Position numbers and translations under genes: made by a program. 45,406 nucleotides of DNA from an uncultured Opitutia bacterium (lineage in GTDB: Bacteria > Verrucomicrobiota > Verrucomicrobiia > Opitutales > Coraliomargaritaceae). The stretch spans positions 1 to 45,406 of the forward strand of contig CAJWHF010000005.1 in NCBI GenBank assembly GCA_913041275.1, in the 5' to 3' direction. The notes below the pieces were generated by a model that saw nothing but the letters and a program-made list of their open reading frames with translations, was not told the origin of the DNA and did no database searches. This document shows, piece after piece, positions 9,857 to 20,320 of the stretch. Each line of letters starts with the position of its first letter. Positions within the stretch are counted from its first letter, which is position 1.

Positions 9857-11260
9857 ATGTCAGAAAATAACTTCGATCTCATAATTATTGGCTCCGGTCC
9901 AGGCGGCTATGTCGCAGCTATTCGTGGATCTCAACTAGGCCTCAAAACAGCCCTTATTGAAAAATACGAACACCTTGGAGGCACTTGCCTTAATGTAGGT
10001 TGCATACCCAGCAAAGCACTACTGCACTCAACCGAGATGTATCATTTTGCAGCTCATGGCGCTGAAGCGCACGGTATAGACCTAACAAATCTATCGATCA
10101 GCATAGAAAAATTGATGGCGAAGAAGAGCAAAACTGTGAATCAATTACGAGCTGGAGTGGAGCACTTAATGAAGGCGAATAAAGTCAAAGTCTTCAATGG
10201 TCTGGGCATGCTCGCGGGTCTTGGGAAAGTGCGAGTTAAAGAGAAGCACGATGAGACAGTCCTCAGCGCAAAGAACATCATCATCGCGACTGGATCCTCC
10301 ACTATTGAACTCCCTTTTCTAAAATTCGACGCAGAAACTGTTGTATCAAGCGACCAAGCCATTGCTTTCGATGAAGTACCTAAAAAGCTCGTCGTAGTGG
10401 GCGCAGGGGCTATCGGCTTGGAGCTTGGATCTGTATGGGCTAGACTCGGATCGCAGGTAGAAGTTATCGAATTTCTACCACTTATTGCTCCTGCCTTCGA
10501 TAAAGACGTGTCCAAAATGGCCGAGCGATTATTTAAAAAGCAAGGACTCACATTTCACCTAAAAACTAAAGTGACCGGCATTAAGAAAGAGAATGGGAAA
10601 GTGATACTCCTAGCAGAAAAGAATGAAAAACAAGTCGAGTTTGAAGCTGATAAAATACTCGTTGCCGTAGGGCGTAAACCCTACACAGATCACCTTGGTC
10701 TTGAAGCTGTGGGAATCGAAACTGACGATAAAGGACATATTCCAGTGGATGCACATTTTAAAACATCCACTGAAGGAATCTACGCAATCGGTGACGTGAT
10801 TTCTGGGCCCATGCTCGCTCACAAAGCGGAAGAGGAAGGCGTGGCTTGTGTAGAACGCATTGCTGGGCAAGCCGGTCACGTGAACTACAATGTCATCCCT
10901 AATGTAATATATACCGAACCCGAAATCGCCAGTGTCGGTGTGACTGAAACTGCCGCTAAGGAATCAGGAATTGAATGTAAGTCAGGCAAGTTCAATCTAG
11001 CAGGTAACGGGCGCGCTATTGCGACAGATGCAACAGACGGGTTTGTTAAAGTAACTGCATGCGCAAAAACAGACCGCATCCTGGGAGTACAAGTGATTTG
11101 TAAGGGCGCCTCTGAGCTGATTGCTTCGGCTGTGACCCATATGGAATATGGTGGTAGTGCTGAAGATCTAGGGCGCACTATCCACGCCCATCCGACCCTG
11201 AGCGAAGCAATGAAAGAAGCAGGGCTCGCCGTCGGCGCAAAAGCATTGCACAGTAGTTAA
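9857..11260 (+). CDS. lpdA: dihydrolipoyl dehydrogenase
   Basis: [16 protein letters not shown] redox disulfide, [45 protein letters not shown]. Confidence 0.97.
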   Translation: MSENNFDLIIIGSGPGGYVAAIRGSQLGLKTALIEKYEHLGGTCLNVGCIPSKALLHSTEMYHFAAHGAEAHGIDLTNLSISIEKLMAKKSKTVNQLRAGVEHLMKANKVKVFNGLGMLAGLGKVRVKEKHDETVLSAKNIIIATGSSTIELPFLKFDAETVVSSDQAIAFDEVPKKLVVVGAGAIGLELGSVWARLGSQVEVIEFLPLIAPAFDKDVSKMAERLFKKQGLTFHLKTKVTGIKKENGKVILLAEKNEKQVEFEADKILVAVGRKPYTDHLGLEAVGIETDDKGHIPVDAHFKTSTEGIYAIGDVISGPMLAHKAEEEGVACVERIAGQAGHVNYNVIPNVIYTEPEIASVGVTETAAKESGIECKSGKFNLAGNGRAIATDATDGFVKVTACAKTDRILGVQVICKGASELIASAVTHMEYGGSAEDLGRTIHAHPTLSEAMKEAGLAVGAKALHSS

Positions 11261-11286
11261 TGAAATCTGCTAACTAGATTACAGTC

Positions 11287-12351
11287 TTATCTGTGAGACT
11301 TAAGACCTTTGGCTAGTTCACGGGCAAAGAAAGGCCCGCGGTAAATCCAACCGGTGTAGATTTGAACCAGTGAGGCACCAGCATCTATCTTCTCACAGGC
11401 GCTTTCCACAGAATCGATCCCACCAGTCCCTATAATAGGCAATTTACCATCAGTGGACTTATAAATATATTTTATAACATCATTCGAGCGCTGGCGTATA
11501 AAGCTGCCACCACTAAGGCCTCCAGCTTCCCTACTCTTGAAACCTTCTGGGCGTTGAACGGTCGTGTTTGTAGCTATAATCCCGTCATAATTTAAATCCA
11601 ACAGCACTTCCAATACTTCATCTATCTCCTCAAAGCTTAGATCAGGCGCTATCTTAAGTATAAGAGGGTGTGGAATATGCCCCATACTTTTCGCATAAGA
11701 AAGATTCTCATCACTAATAATTTGCAGTAAATCGCGTAAAAATGAGGCGCCTTGAAGATCCCGTAGTCCTTGTGTGTTTGGACTACTTATATTAACTGTA
11801 AAATAGTCTGCTTGCGCCGCAAGTTTACGAAAACTAGTTACATAGTCTTCAGCGGCTTCTTCTAGCGGTGTCATTTTTGCCTTTCCGATATTTACTCCTA
11901 CTGGCATACCACGCTTGGCCTTATCATAATTCTTAGACAACGAATTGAGCATAGCTTCAGCGCCATTATTGTTAAAGCCCATACGATTGATAAGAGCGTT
12001 ATGTTTAGGGTAACGAAAAAGTCGTGGGCTTGGATTGCCAGGCTGCCCTACTGGTGTGACCGTACCAACCTCTGCGTGACCGAACCCCAAAGACTCAATC
12101 GCACGAGGAAACTCCCCGTCCTTATCCATACCTGCTGCCAAACCAACTCGGTTAGAAAATTCCAAACCGAATAACTTAACTGGATCATTCTCCTTAATTA
12201 AATTATAGCTTCGCAAGAGATGACATAAAGGCGGCAATGCACTCATAGTCATAAGGGAATTACGACCAAGGTGGTGAGCTTGCTCCGGATCCAATTTAAA
12301 GAGAACCGGCCTAACTATATTTTCATAAATAAATCCCATAATAATACCCAA
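11287..12351 (-). CDS. pyrD: dihydroorotate dehydrogenase (quinone)
   Basis: GLAAGMDKDGEFPRAIESLGFG, NRMGFNNNGAE, NISSPNTQGLRDLQ, IIGTGGIDS, LVQIYTGWIYRGP. Confidence 0.95.
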   Translation of the reverse strand: MGIIMGFIYENIVRPVLFKLDPEQAHHLGRNSLMTMSALPPLCHLLRSYNLIKENDPVKLFGLEFSNRVGLAAGMDKDGEFPRAIESLGFGHAEVGTVTPVGQPGNPSPRLFRYPKHNALINRMGFNNNGAEAMLNSLSKNYDKAKRGMPVGVNIGKAKMTPLEEAAEDYVTSFRKLAAQADYFTVNISSPNTQGLRDLQGASFLRDLLQIISDENLSYAKSMGHIPHPLILKIAPDLSFEEIDEVLEVLLDLNYDGIIATNTTVQRPEGFKSREAGGLSGGSFIRQRSNDVIKYIYKSTDGKLPIIGTGGIDSVESACEKIDAGASLVQIYTGWIYRGPFFARELAKGLKSHR

Positions 12352-12528
12352 TGTTATAAATTAGAGTCCAAAGATAGGATTTCTGCAAAACAATCATTAA
12401 AAAATATGAGAAAAATTATGACAAAGCACTTTACAAACTATAATACGGTGGATTTACAAAATGTATGACAAGTTTCTAACTTAATCTTGTCATAACCTTT
12501 TTAATCACACAGAGCAGCTTGCTACAAT

Positions 12529-13251
12529 ATGTCTAAACCTAAAAATATACTAACTTGGTGCAAAGCCCGATTGGGCGAAGATATGAACTGGTGGATCCAT
12601 GAAATAAGTGATCCCGTGCACTGGGATGTGGATGGACTAGGAATTATTGACCCAAGACAATTCCAGCACATAATAGATCTACTGGAGCCATTGTCTGATT
12701 ACGGACTACGAAATGAACTAGTGGACGACGCTTTTTATTCATTCGGTATTGATAAGGTAGAGAAGGATAAGACAGTTCTACTTAAACGCGTTAAAGACAG
12801 TATCTTAGAAAGTGAAGAACCACTCTTTGCACTTCCTGATGTACTCGATGAAGAAAAAGGTCCCTACGCAGACCTTCTAGATCACGTAAGTAGGCTACGT
12901 GTGAAAATGCTAAATGACTTAATTGATTTCTCGCAAAATTTAACTCTCGATGAATTAGAGGAAGAAGTTAGGCAATTACAGGGCGAGGATTTCCTAGAAG
13001 GGCGCGCCGTGCACTTCTTCTCTGAATTAAATACTATTTTAGAATACGTACCTGCTGGATATAAACTAGACGATGATGACGATGAAAAACCAGCCACAGA
13101 AGATGAGGAACTAGAGAAAAATCTCGCGGATGTTGAGACAGACCACGATGAAAAAATTGAAGAAGATGAGACAATGAAGTGGGACGAAGAAGAGGAAGAA
13201 GAAGAATATGAAGAGACTACTAAACCGCCTGACGAGCAGGCTGAGAGTTAA
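12529..13251 (+). CDS. uncharacterised protein with strongly acidic C-terminal tail
   Basis: ATG start, 240 aa, terminator-like hairpin just downstream; tail rich in Glu/Asp. Confidence 0.75.
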   Translation: MSKPKNILTWCKARLGEDMNWWIHEISDPVHWDVDGLGIIDPRQFQHIIDLLEPLSDYGLRNELVDDAFYSFGIDKVEKDKTVLLKRVKDSILESEEPLFALPDVLDEEKGPYADLLDHVSRLRVKMLNDLIDFSQNLTLDELEEEVRQLQGEDFLEGRAVHFFSELNTILEYVPAGYKLDDDDDEKPATEDEELEKNLADVETDHDEKIEEDETMKWDEEEEEEEYEETTKPPDEQAES

Positions 13252-13278
13252 ATACTCTTTTTTTATTTTATTCTTATT

Positions 13279-13307
13279 AGCCTCGTCCTAATGGTCGGGG
13301 CTTTTTT
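13279..13307 (+). terminator. Rho-independent terminator
   Basis: AGCCTCG-loop-CGGGGCT stem followed by TTTTTT. Confidence 0.75.
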
Positions 13308-13376
13308 ACGACACTAGTTTGTACTTTCAGATTGCCAGAGATAATTGCCTATCCTACATCATTTTACTGAAAAAAT

Positions 13377-14744
13377 ATGTTAGAGAACTTAACTGATAAA
13401 TTAAGTAGTGCACTCCGTAATTTGAGGGGTGTTGGCAAGCTAAGCGAAGACAATATGTCTGAGGCTCTAAAGGAAGTGCGCCAAGCGCTCCTATCTGCAG
13501 ACGTAAATTACAAAGTAGCTCGCGATTTTGTATCTGAAATTAAGTCGCAGTGTATCGGGCAGGAGGTTCTTAGTTCAGTCACTCCAGGCCAACAGGTCAT
13601 AAAGATTATTAATGATGAGCTGACCAAGCTATTGGGCGAGGGAGCTACCGAACTCGAAGATAAGAAGCCGCTACGTATTATGATGGTTGGGCTTCATGGA
13701 TCCGGAAAGACTACCAGCAGCGGAAAACTGGCGCGCTATCTTTCCAAAAAGCGCGGTTACCATCCAGCCCTAATCGCCTGTGATGTCTATCGTCCAGCTG
13801 CGATTGACCAACTCGAAAAGCTAGCCAAAGACGAGGGTTGTTTCTTTTACAGTGACCGGGAAGAAAAAGATGTAGTCAAAATCGGAAAGAGAGGTCTAGA
13901 CGTAGCTAAAAATGCGAATGCTAATTTAATCATCTTTGATACAGCTGGGCGTTTACAAATCGACGAAGATTTAATCGGAGAAATCAAGCGATTAAAAGAT
14001 ACAGTCGAGCCAGATGAAATTTTGCTCGTTGCTGATGCCGCCCTAGGCCAAGAAGCAGTCAATGTAGCTAAACACTTCCATGAAGCGGTCGATTGCACAG
14101 GTATAATTTTAACTAAGCTCGACGGAGATGCGCGCGGTGGCGCTGCTCTTTCAATGAAGTCGATATCTAAAGTACCTATTAAATTTATGGGTACCGGGGA
14201 AAAAGCAGACGAATTCGAAGTGTTCTACCCCGAACGTATGGCCTCGCGCATCCTTGGAATGGGAGACGTGGTATCACTTGTTGAAAAAGCACAAGACAAT
14301 CTCGACCAAAAAGAAGCCGAGCAAATGGCCGAGAAGATGCGCAAAGCAGACTTTAATCTAGAAGACTTTCTAAAGCAGATGCAGCAGGTCAAAAAAATGG
14401 GTTCCCTCGGCTCTATCGTTGGCATGATGCCTGGTATGAGCGGTGTCCAAGTAGGCGATGAAGAGGAAAAGAAGGTGTCCCGTACAGAAGCTATTATTCT
14501 CTCTATGACACTACAAGAGCGCCACAACCCACGCCTACTTCGCGGCAGTCGCTTAAAGCGTATTGCCAATGGTGCAGGCGTACAGGTACGAGATGTGAAT
14601 GCTCTAATAAAACAATTCTCCCAGATGCAAAAGATGATGAGAAAAATGCGTGGGGGCAAAGGACGTAAGATGATGCAAGCTATGCAGTCACAGATGGGAA
14701 ATACTCCAAACGGATTACCGACAGATCTACCAGGGCTAAAGTAA
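13377..14744 (+). CDS. ffh: signal recognition particle protein
   Basis: [50 protein letters not shown], Met-rich M domain. Confidence 0.97.
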   Translation: MLENLTDKLSSALRNLRGVGKLSEDNMSEALKEVRQALLSADVNYKVARDFVSEIKSQCIGQEVLSSVTPGQQVIKIINDELTKLLGEGATELEDKKPLRIMMVGLHGSGKTTSSGKLARYLSKKRGYHPALIACDVYRPAAIDQLEKLAKDEGCFFYSDREEKDVVKIGKRGLDVAKNANANLIIFDTAGRLQIDEDLIGEIKRLKDTVEPDEILLVADAALGQEAVNVAKHFHEAVDCTGIILTKLDGDARGGAALSMKSISKVPIKFMGTGEKADEFEVFYPERMASRILGMGDVVSLVEKAQDNLDQKEAEQMAEKMRKADFNLEDFLKQMQQVKKMGSLGSIVGMMPGMSGVQVGDEEEKKVSRTEAIILSMTLQERHNPRLLRGSRLKRIANGAGVQVRDVNALIKQFSQMQKMMRKMRGGKGRKMMQAMQSQMGNTPNGLPTDLPGLK

Positions 14745-14831
14745 ACTATAGATCGCCCTAAAAAATTAGAGTGTATATCCACGACTCTTAACACTTGATG
14801 TCAAATTCGACTTCACACACATTAATGATAG

Positions 14832-15278
14832 ATGAATAGCGAAGTAATTCCAGTCCTTGTAAAAGGTGTAATGCCTACATCAAATGGATGTGCAGTATTT
14901 TTGGGTACGGACCAAAAAACCTTTGTTATCTATGTTGATCAAAGCATCGGCGAGACTATCCAACGTGCTGTTGATGGCGAACAGGCTCAGCGTCCACTCA
15001 CCCATGACCTTATGCTTACATTGCTAGATGGCCTCTGCGCCGAAGTAGAGCGAGTAGTCATCAATCACGTAGACCAAGGTACATTTCATGCACGGTTAAT
15101 CGTTTCTATGGAAAACGAGCTAGGACATAAGATCATCGAACTCGACGCTAGACCTAGTGATTCAATCGTACTTGCATTAGCATCGGGTAAGCCAATCTAT
15201 GTTGCTAATTCTGTGATCGAATCAGTGGACGATATGACAGAAATCCTAGCACGAATACTCGAGCAGGGCTCTACCTAA
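14832..15278 (+). CDS. bifunctional nuclease (DUF151/BFN) family protein
   Basis: PLTHDLMLTLLDGL…VVINHVDQGTFHARL…LDARPSDSIVLALASGKPIYV. Confidence 0.85.
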   Translation: MNSEVIPVLVKGVMPTSNGCAVFLGTDQKTFVIYVDQSIGETIQRAVDGEQAQRPLTHDLMLTLLDGLCAEVERVVINHVDQGTFHARLIVSMENELGHKIIELDARPSDSIVLALASGKPIYVANSVIESVDDMTEILARILEQGST

Positions 15279-15385
15279 TAGCGAATCGATTATACATCAT
15301 AATAATAGTATAGATTTAAAAACTCACACACTCTGCGAGTGGCCGTACACGGCTTATTTGATATAATTTAAATCATAATCTTAAG

Positions 15386-16450
15386 ATGACGCCCATACCA
15401 GAGACAGTTGTACCCGGCCAGCCATGGACCGCTCTGGCACCCATGCAAGACGTCACTACCCTACCCTTTATGCGCTTACTGGGTAAATATGGAGCTCCAG
15501 ATCTACTCTTCACTGAATACTTCCGAGTTCATGGGCATTCGAGATTGGAACAGCATATCGTCGACTCCATTAACCATAACGGTACGGGACGCCCAGTCTT
15601 CGCCCAACTAATAGGAGAGAGTCTACCTGACTTAGAGCGCACAGTTCAAACCATCGAATCCGAACAACTTCCTGTCGCCGGCATCGACCTGAACATGGGG
15701 TGCCCAGCACCAAAAGTTTATAAAAAAAATGTCGGAGGCGGCCTTCTTCGCCAGCCCTCCAAAGTGGATGAAGTACTCGGCTGCTTACGCGCGGCTGTTA
15801 AAGGACGCTTTACTGTAAAAATGCGTATCGGCTTCGACAGTGACGAACACTTTGATACTATTTTAGATTTAATCACTAAACATAAGGTCGACTTACTCAG
15901 CCTCCATGCACGAACAGTAAAAGAGGCCTACCGAAGTGAGGTACATTACGAGTACATAAAGCGCGCTGTAGAGCGCCTTGATTGCCCTGTATTGGCTAAT
16001 GGAAACGTAACCTCTGTAAATAAAGCTCAGTGGGTATTAAACGAGACGGGAAGTGCCGGCCTAATGATAGGACGGTCTTGTATCCGAAATCCATGGATTT
16101 TTCGTCAGCTCAGGGAACATTTTGCTGGTAAGCCAGTCTTTCAACCCACATTGGGTGATGTTCGTGTCTATATCGAAGACTTATTTCTGGCGACAAGCCA
16201 CTCAGATCGGAAGGACCGCTATCATATCAACCACATGAAAAAGTTTCTCAACTTCGTAGGTCTGAGTGTAGATGAAGAAGGTAAATTTCTCCATGATATG
16301 CGAAGAGCGAAGTCAAAAATGGATTTGGATGTCATCTGTGAGCGCCATCTTATCGATGGGGGTCGCGCCGAGCAAAGCTATCCCGACGAGCCTATTCGAG
16401 GGTTAGTAGCACGCCCAAACTGTGAGACGCACAGCGGCTGTACTCTCTAA
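15386..16450 (+). CDS. tRNA-dihydrouridine synthase family protein
   Basis: LAPMQDVTTLPFMRL, GIDLNMGCPAPKVYKKNVGGGLL, TVKMRIGFD, LSLHARTVKEAY, ANGNVTS. Confidence 0.88.
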   Translation: MTPIPETVVPGQPWTALAPMQDVTTLPFMRLLGKYGAPDLLFTEYFRVHGHSRLEQHIVDSINHNGTGRPVFAQLIGESLPDLERTVQTIESEQLPVAGIDLNMGCPAPKVYKKNVGGGLLRQPSKVDEVLGCLRAAVKGRFTVKMRIGFDSDEHFDTILDLITKHKVDLLSLHARTVKEAYRSEVHYEYIKRAVERLDCPVLANGNVTSVNKAQWVLNETGSAGLMIGRSCIRNPWIFRQLREHFAGKPVFQPTLGDVRVYIEDLFLATSHSDRKDRYHINHMKKFLNFVGLSVDEEGKFLHDMRRAKSKMDLDVICERHLIDGGRAEQSYPDEPIRGLVARPNCETHSGCTL

Positions 16451-16544
16451 AATTTATTTTACAAAAAATAATTCAAAAGAGATTGCACCGCATCTCATCA
16501 CTTGCCATTGAAACACGCTTTGTGTCCCTAAAAAAAGATAAATA

Positions 16545-17735
16545 ATGAATATTCACGAGTATCAGGCCAAAAATCTACTAGAACAGTTTGGTGTTCCAGT
16601 ACCGCGTGGTTACGCTGCGACTAACACCAAAGAAATTCAAAGCGCCATCTCCGACATCGGAGAGGAGATGATAGTTGTAAAGGCTCAAATCCACGCAGGC
16701 GGGCGTGGTAAAGGAACTTTTACTGATGGCTACAAGGGAGGTGTAAAAGTAGTTAAAAATAGCGACGAAGCACATAAGGCAGCAAAACAAATGCTCAACA
16801 ATACATTGGTGACCGCTCAGACTGGGCCAAAGGGACGAAAAGTCCAGACACTCTACTTTACAGAGGCCTGTGATATAGAACATGAGTATTATCTAGCTAT
16901 AGTTCTCGACCGTGAGAGTGCCCAATCCATGATCATAGCATCGACCGAAGGAGGCGTGGATATTGAAGCCGTGGCAGATGCTACCCCAGAGAAGCTAATT
17001 CGTCTGCCTATCTCACCAACTATGGGGCTTCGCAGTCATCACTGCCGTAGCGTCGCTTTCGCACTAGGCTTTGAGGGCGAACAAGTGAAGCAATTTTCAC
17101 GTATTTTGACTGGCCTCTACAAAATGTATTGGGAAAAGAATGCAATGCTCGTTGAGATCAACCCTCTAGTCAAAACCAAGCAAGGGAAGCTACTTGCACT
17201 GGACGCCAAAGTATCCTTCGACGGCAACGCCCTCTTTAAACACCCTGACATACATAGTCTAAGGGATCTTAACGAAGAAGACCCTAAAGAAATTGAAGCT
17301 TCAAATAACGACTTGGCTTACATTGCACTCGATGGCGATATCGCATGTATGGTAAACGGCGCCGGTTTAGCTATGGCAACGATGGACATTATACAAAGCT
17401 TTGGGGGATCTCCTGCCAATTTCCTCGATGTTGGGGGGGGCGCGAATGAAGATCAAGTCACGGCTGCTTTTAAAATCATTCTCTCTGATCCTAATGTGAG
17501 GGGTATTCTCGTTAATATTTTTGGTGGTATCATGCAGTGCGATGTAATTGCTCGCGGTATAGTAGCAGCCGCTAAGAATGTGGATATAACCGTACCTCTG
17601 GTCGTTCGATTAGAAGGCACCAATGTGGAAGCTGGTAAAAAAATCTTACGCGAGAGTGATGTGGCACTGACCCCCGCAGACAGCCTTTCAGAAGCTGCTG
17701 AGATTATCGTCCAAAAAGTTAAATCCACGACGTAA
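16545..17735 (+). CDS. sucC: succinate-CoA ligase beta subunit
   Basis: [82 protein letters not shown]. Confidence 0.97.
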   Translation: MNIHEYQAKNLLEQFGVPVPRGYAATNTKEIQSAISDIGEEMIVVKAQIHAGGRGKGTFTDGYKGGVKVVKNSDEAHKAAKQMLNNTLVTAQTGPKGRKVQTLYFTEACDIEHEYYLAIVLDRESAQSMIIASTEGGVDIEAVADATPEKLIRLPISPTMGLRSHHCRSVAFALGFEGEQVKQFSRILTGLYKMYWEKNAMLVEINPLVKTKQGKLLALDAKVSFDGNALFKHPDIHSLRDLNEEDPKEIEASNNDLAYIALDGDIACMVNGAGLAMATMDIIQSFGGSPANFLDVGGGANEDQVTAAFKIILSDPNVRGILVNIFGGIMQCDVIARGIVAAAKNVDITVPLVVRLEGTNVEAGKKILRESDVALTPADSLSEAAEIIVQKVKSTT

Positions 17736-17770
17736 GTCGCAAATAAGAATCAGAGCAAATAATACATTTT

Positions 17771-18655
17771 ATGAGTATCCTCGTTAATAAAAACACTCGG
17801 CTTGTTGTTCAAGGAATTACTGGAAAGACAGGAACCTTCCATACGCAACAATGCGTGGAATACGGGACCAATGTGGTCGCAGGTGTCACGCCAGGTAAAG
17901 GTGGGCAGCTTTGGGAGAACACTATACCCGTATGCAACACCTTAAAAGAAGCTGTCAATGAACACGGAGCTAATGCATCCGTTATCTACGTACCACCTGC
18001 CTTCGCAGCCGACTCCATCCTTGAAGCAATAGATGCGGAAATACCCCTTGTCATTTGCATCACAGAGGGAGTTCCAGTTCGCGATATGGCGGAGGTCCGA
18101 AATCGTCTCGATGCTAAAAGCACTAAGACTCGTCTGATCGGCCCGAACTGCCCCGGAATTATCACGCCCGGCGAATGTAAAATCGGCATTATGCCAGGCT
18201 ACATTCACAAACCTGGACGCGTTGGCGTAATTTCCCGCTCCGGTACACTCACTTATGAGGCCGTTTGGCAGCTCACCCAAAGTGGCCACGGACAATCTAC
18301 ATGTATCGGTATCGGTGGCGACCCCATTAACGGTACCTCCCAACTTGATGCGGTGCGCATGCTCAATGAAGACCCTGATACCGACGCCATTATTATGATT
18401 GGCGAAATTGGTGGTAGCGCTGAAGAAGAAGCCTGTGCTTACATAAAGGAAAACGTAAAAAAACCAGTCGCGGGCTTCATAGCAGGTGCCTCCGCGCCCA
18501 AGGGACGAACAATGGGTCACGCTGGAGCGATTGTTTCTGCTAGTGGTGCCGGTACAGCCGAGGCTAAATTTTCTGCTATGGAAGATGCAGGTGTATCGAT
18601 CGCTCGCAATCCCTCTGAAATTGCCGGAGCTCTACTGCGTATTTACAAAGGCTAG
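17771..18655 (+). CDS. sucD: succinate-CoA ligase alpha subunit
   Basis: [70 protein letters not shown]. Confidence 0.97.
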   Translation: MSILVNKNTRLVVQGITGKTGTFHTQQCVEYGTNVVAGVTPGKGGQLWENTIPVCNTLKEAVNEHGANASVIYVPPAFAADSILEAIDAEIPLVICITEGVPVRDMAEVRNRLDAKSTKTRLIGPNCPGIITPGECKIGIMPGYIHKPGRVGVISRSGTLTYEAVWQLTQSGHGQSTCIGIGGDPINGTSQLDAVRMLNEDPDTDAIIMIGEIGGSAEEEACAYIKENVKKPVAGFIAGASAPKGRTMGHAGAIVSASGAGTAEAKFSAMEDAGVSIARNPSEIAGALLRIYKG

Positions 18656-18729
18656 AACTTAGAGAATAATCAAAGTTTCTCTTTCTTAGTTTAATAGTAT
18701 AAGCAATCTGACCTCGCATTAGGGCTTAC

Positions 18730-19833
18730 CTACCAAATGCCTCGGTCGCCCTTCTTAAACGAACGTGCTACTGCGACAAGTAGTTTTACTGTGTGTTCTA
18801 TGTCTTGTAGGTCGACCATCTCACTGGGCGTATGCATATAGCGAAGAGGAATCGAAAGAAGCCCAGTGGCGACGCCTGACTGCGCAACTTGAATTGCACG
18901 CGCATCTGTGCCTGTTGGGCGAGAATCTGCTTCGACTTGATATGGAATCTTACCTTTTTTAGCCGCACTTATGATACGCTCATAAATAATAGGATTAATA
19001 TTAGGACCTCGGCAAACAATTGGCCCACCACCCTGTTTGAAGCTACCGTATTTACGCTCATCGCAATCAGGAGAGTCCGTAGCGTGACCGACGTCTACAG
19101 CGATGGCGAAATCAGGGTTCTCAGAGAAAGCAGCCGTTATGGCGCCACGTGTCCCAATCTCCTCTTGGGTGGTAGCAGCTGCGGTCACACGAGCTTCTAG
19201 CTTATACTTAGTCAAACGACGCGTAGCTTCTAGCACAGCATAAGCGCCAGCTTTATCGTCAAAAGCTCGCGCCACACCGATACTACCACGAATTAATTCA
19301 AAACTTTGGTCGTAGACCGCAGTATCGCCAATACCAACAAACTTTTCCGCCTCCTCACGAGTCTTCACCCCAATATCAATCCAAATCTCGTGTGTCTTAG
19401 GCACTCTCTTACGATCTTCGGGGCTCATTAAATGAATCGCACGTTTGCCAGTAATCCCCTTAACGATGCCATCCTTAGTGAGGATGGATACGCGACGACC
19501 AGATATCATAGAATGATCGTGGCCCCCTAATGTATCGAAGTAGAGGAAGCCCTGAGCGTTAATGTATGTGACAATTAGGCCGAGTTCGTCGATATGTCCC
19601 GCCAGTAGGAGCTTCGGATCACCATTAGGATTCACTGTGGCAAAGCGGTTACCCATAGTATCACGTCGATAGAGGTCAACTTCTTGCTCAACATATCGGT
19701 CGACGACTTCTTGAGCTTCATATTCTGCACCTGTAGGGGAGCGAGCATTCAGCAGATCAACAAGAAACTCAGGAGCCTCAGTAGATGTAGTTTTTTTAGG
19801 AACAGTTTTTTTAACAATTTTTTTCTTAGGCAT
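18730..19833 (-). CDS. M42 family metallopeptidase with Lys-rich N-terminal extension
   Basis: LAGHIDELGLIVTYI, GGHDHSMISGRRV, ARAFDDKAGAYAVLEA, TQEEIGTRGA, VDVGHATDSP. Confidence 0.9.
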   Translation of the reverse strand: MPKKKIVKKTVPKKTTSTEAPEFLVDLLNARSPTGAEYEAQEVVDRYVEQEVDLYRRDTMGNRFATVNPNGDPKLLLAGHIDELGLIVTYINAQGFLYFDTLGGHDHSMISGRRVSILTKDGIVKGITGKRAIHLMSPEDRKRVPKTHEIWIDIGVKTREEAEKFVGIGDTAVYDQSFELIRGSIGVARAFDDKAGAYAVLEATRRLTKYKLEARVTAAATTQEEIGTRGAITAAFSENPDFAIAVDVGHATDSPDCDERKYGSFKQGGGPIVCRGPNINPIIYERIISAAKKGKIPYQVEADSRPTGTDARAIQVAQSGVATGLLSIPLRYMHTPSEMVDLQDIEHTVKLLVAVARSFKKGDRGIW

Positions 19834-19900
19834 AGATAAAGTGTTATAGATTACGAAGACTTAGTAAATGGTTTTTACATTACAGAAGAATATTCAGGCC

Positions 19901-19935
19901 AAAAAAAGCGGACACCTTTTAAAGGGTGCCCGCTT
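19901..19935 (-). terminator. Rho-independent terminator for the amtB-P-II unit
   Basis: Minus strand reads AAGCGGGCACCCTTTAAAAGGTGTCCGCTT followed by TTTTT; one mismatch in the stem. Confidence 0.8.
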
Positions 19936-19956
19936 GTAGAATATATAGCTATCTTT

Positions 19957-20301
<345 letters not shown>

Positions 20302-20320
20302 TTAATGCATTAATCCTGTA

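Noticed and set aside
12271-12468. 65-aa ORF spanning pyrD 5' end and the intergenic region
   Set aside because: Overlaps the pyrD start antisense and runs into the repeat array; no protein-like features
14225-14794. 189-aa minus-strand ORF
   Set aside because: Antisense to the 3' part of ffh, which is clearly real; low-complexity Ser/Arg/Ile translation
17942-18520. 192-aa minus-strand ORF
   Set aside because: Lies antisense within sucD; composition is that of a shadow frame
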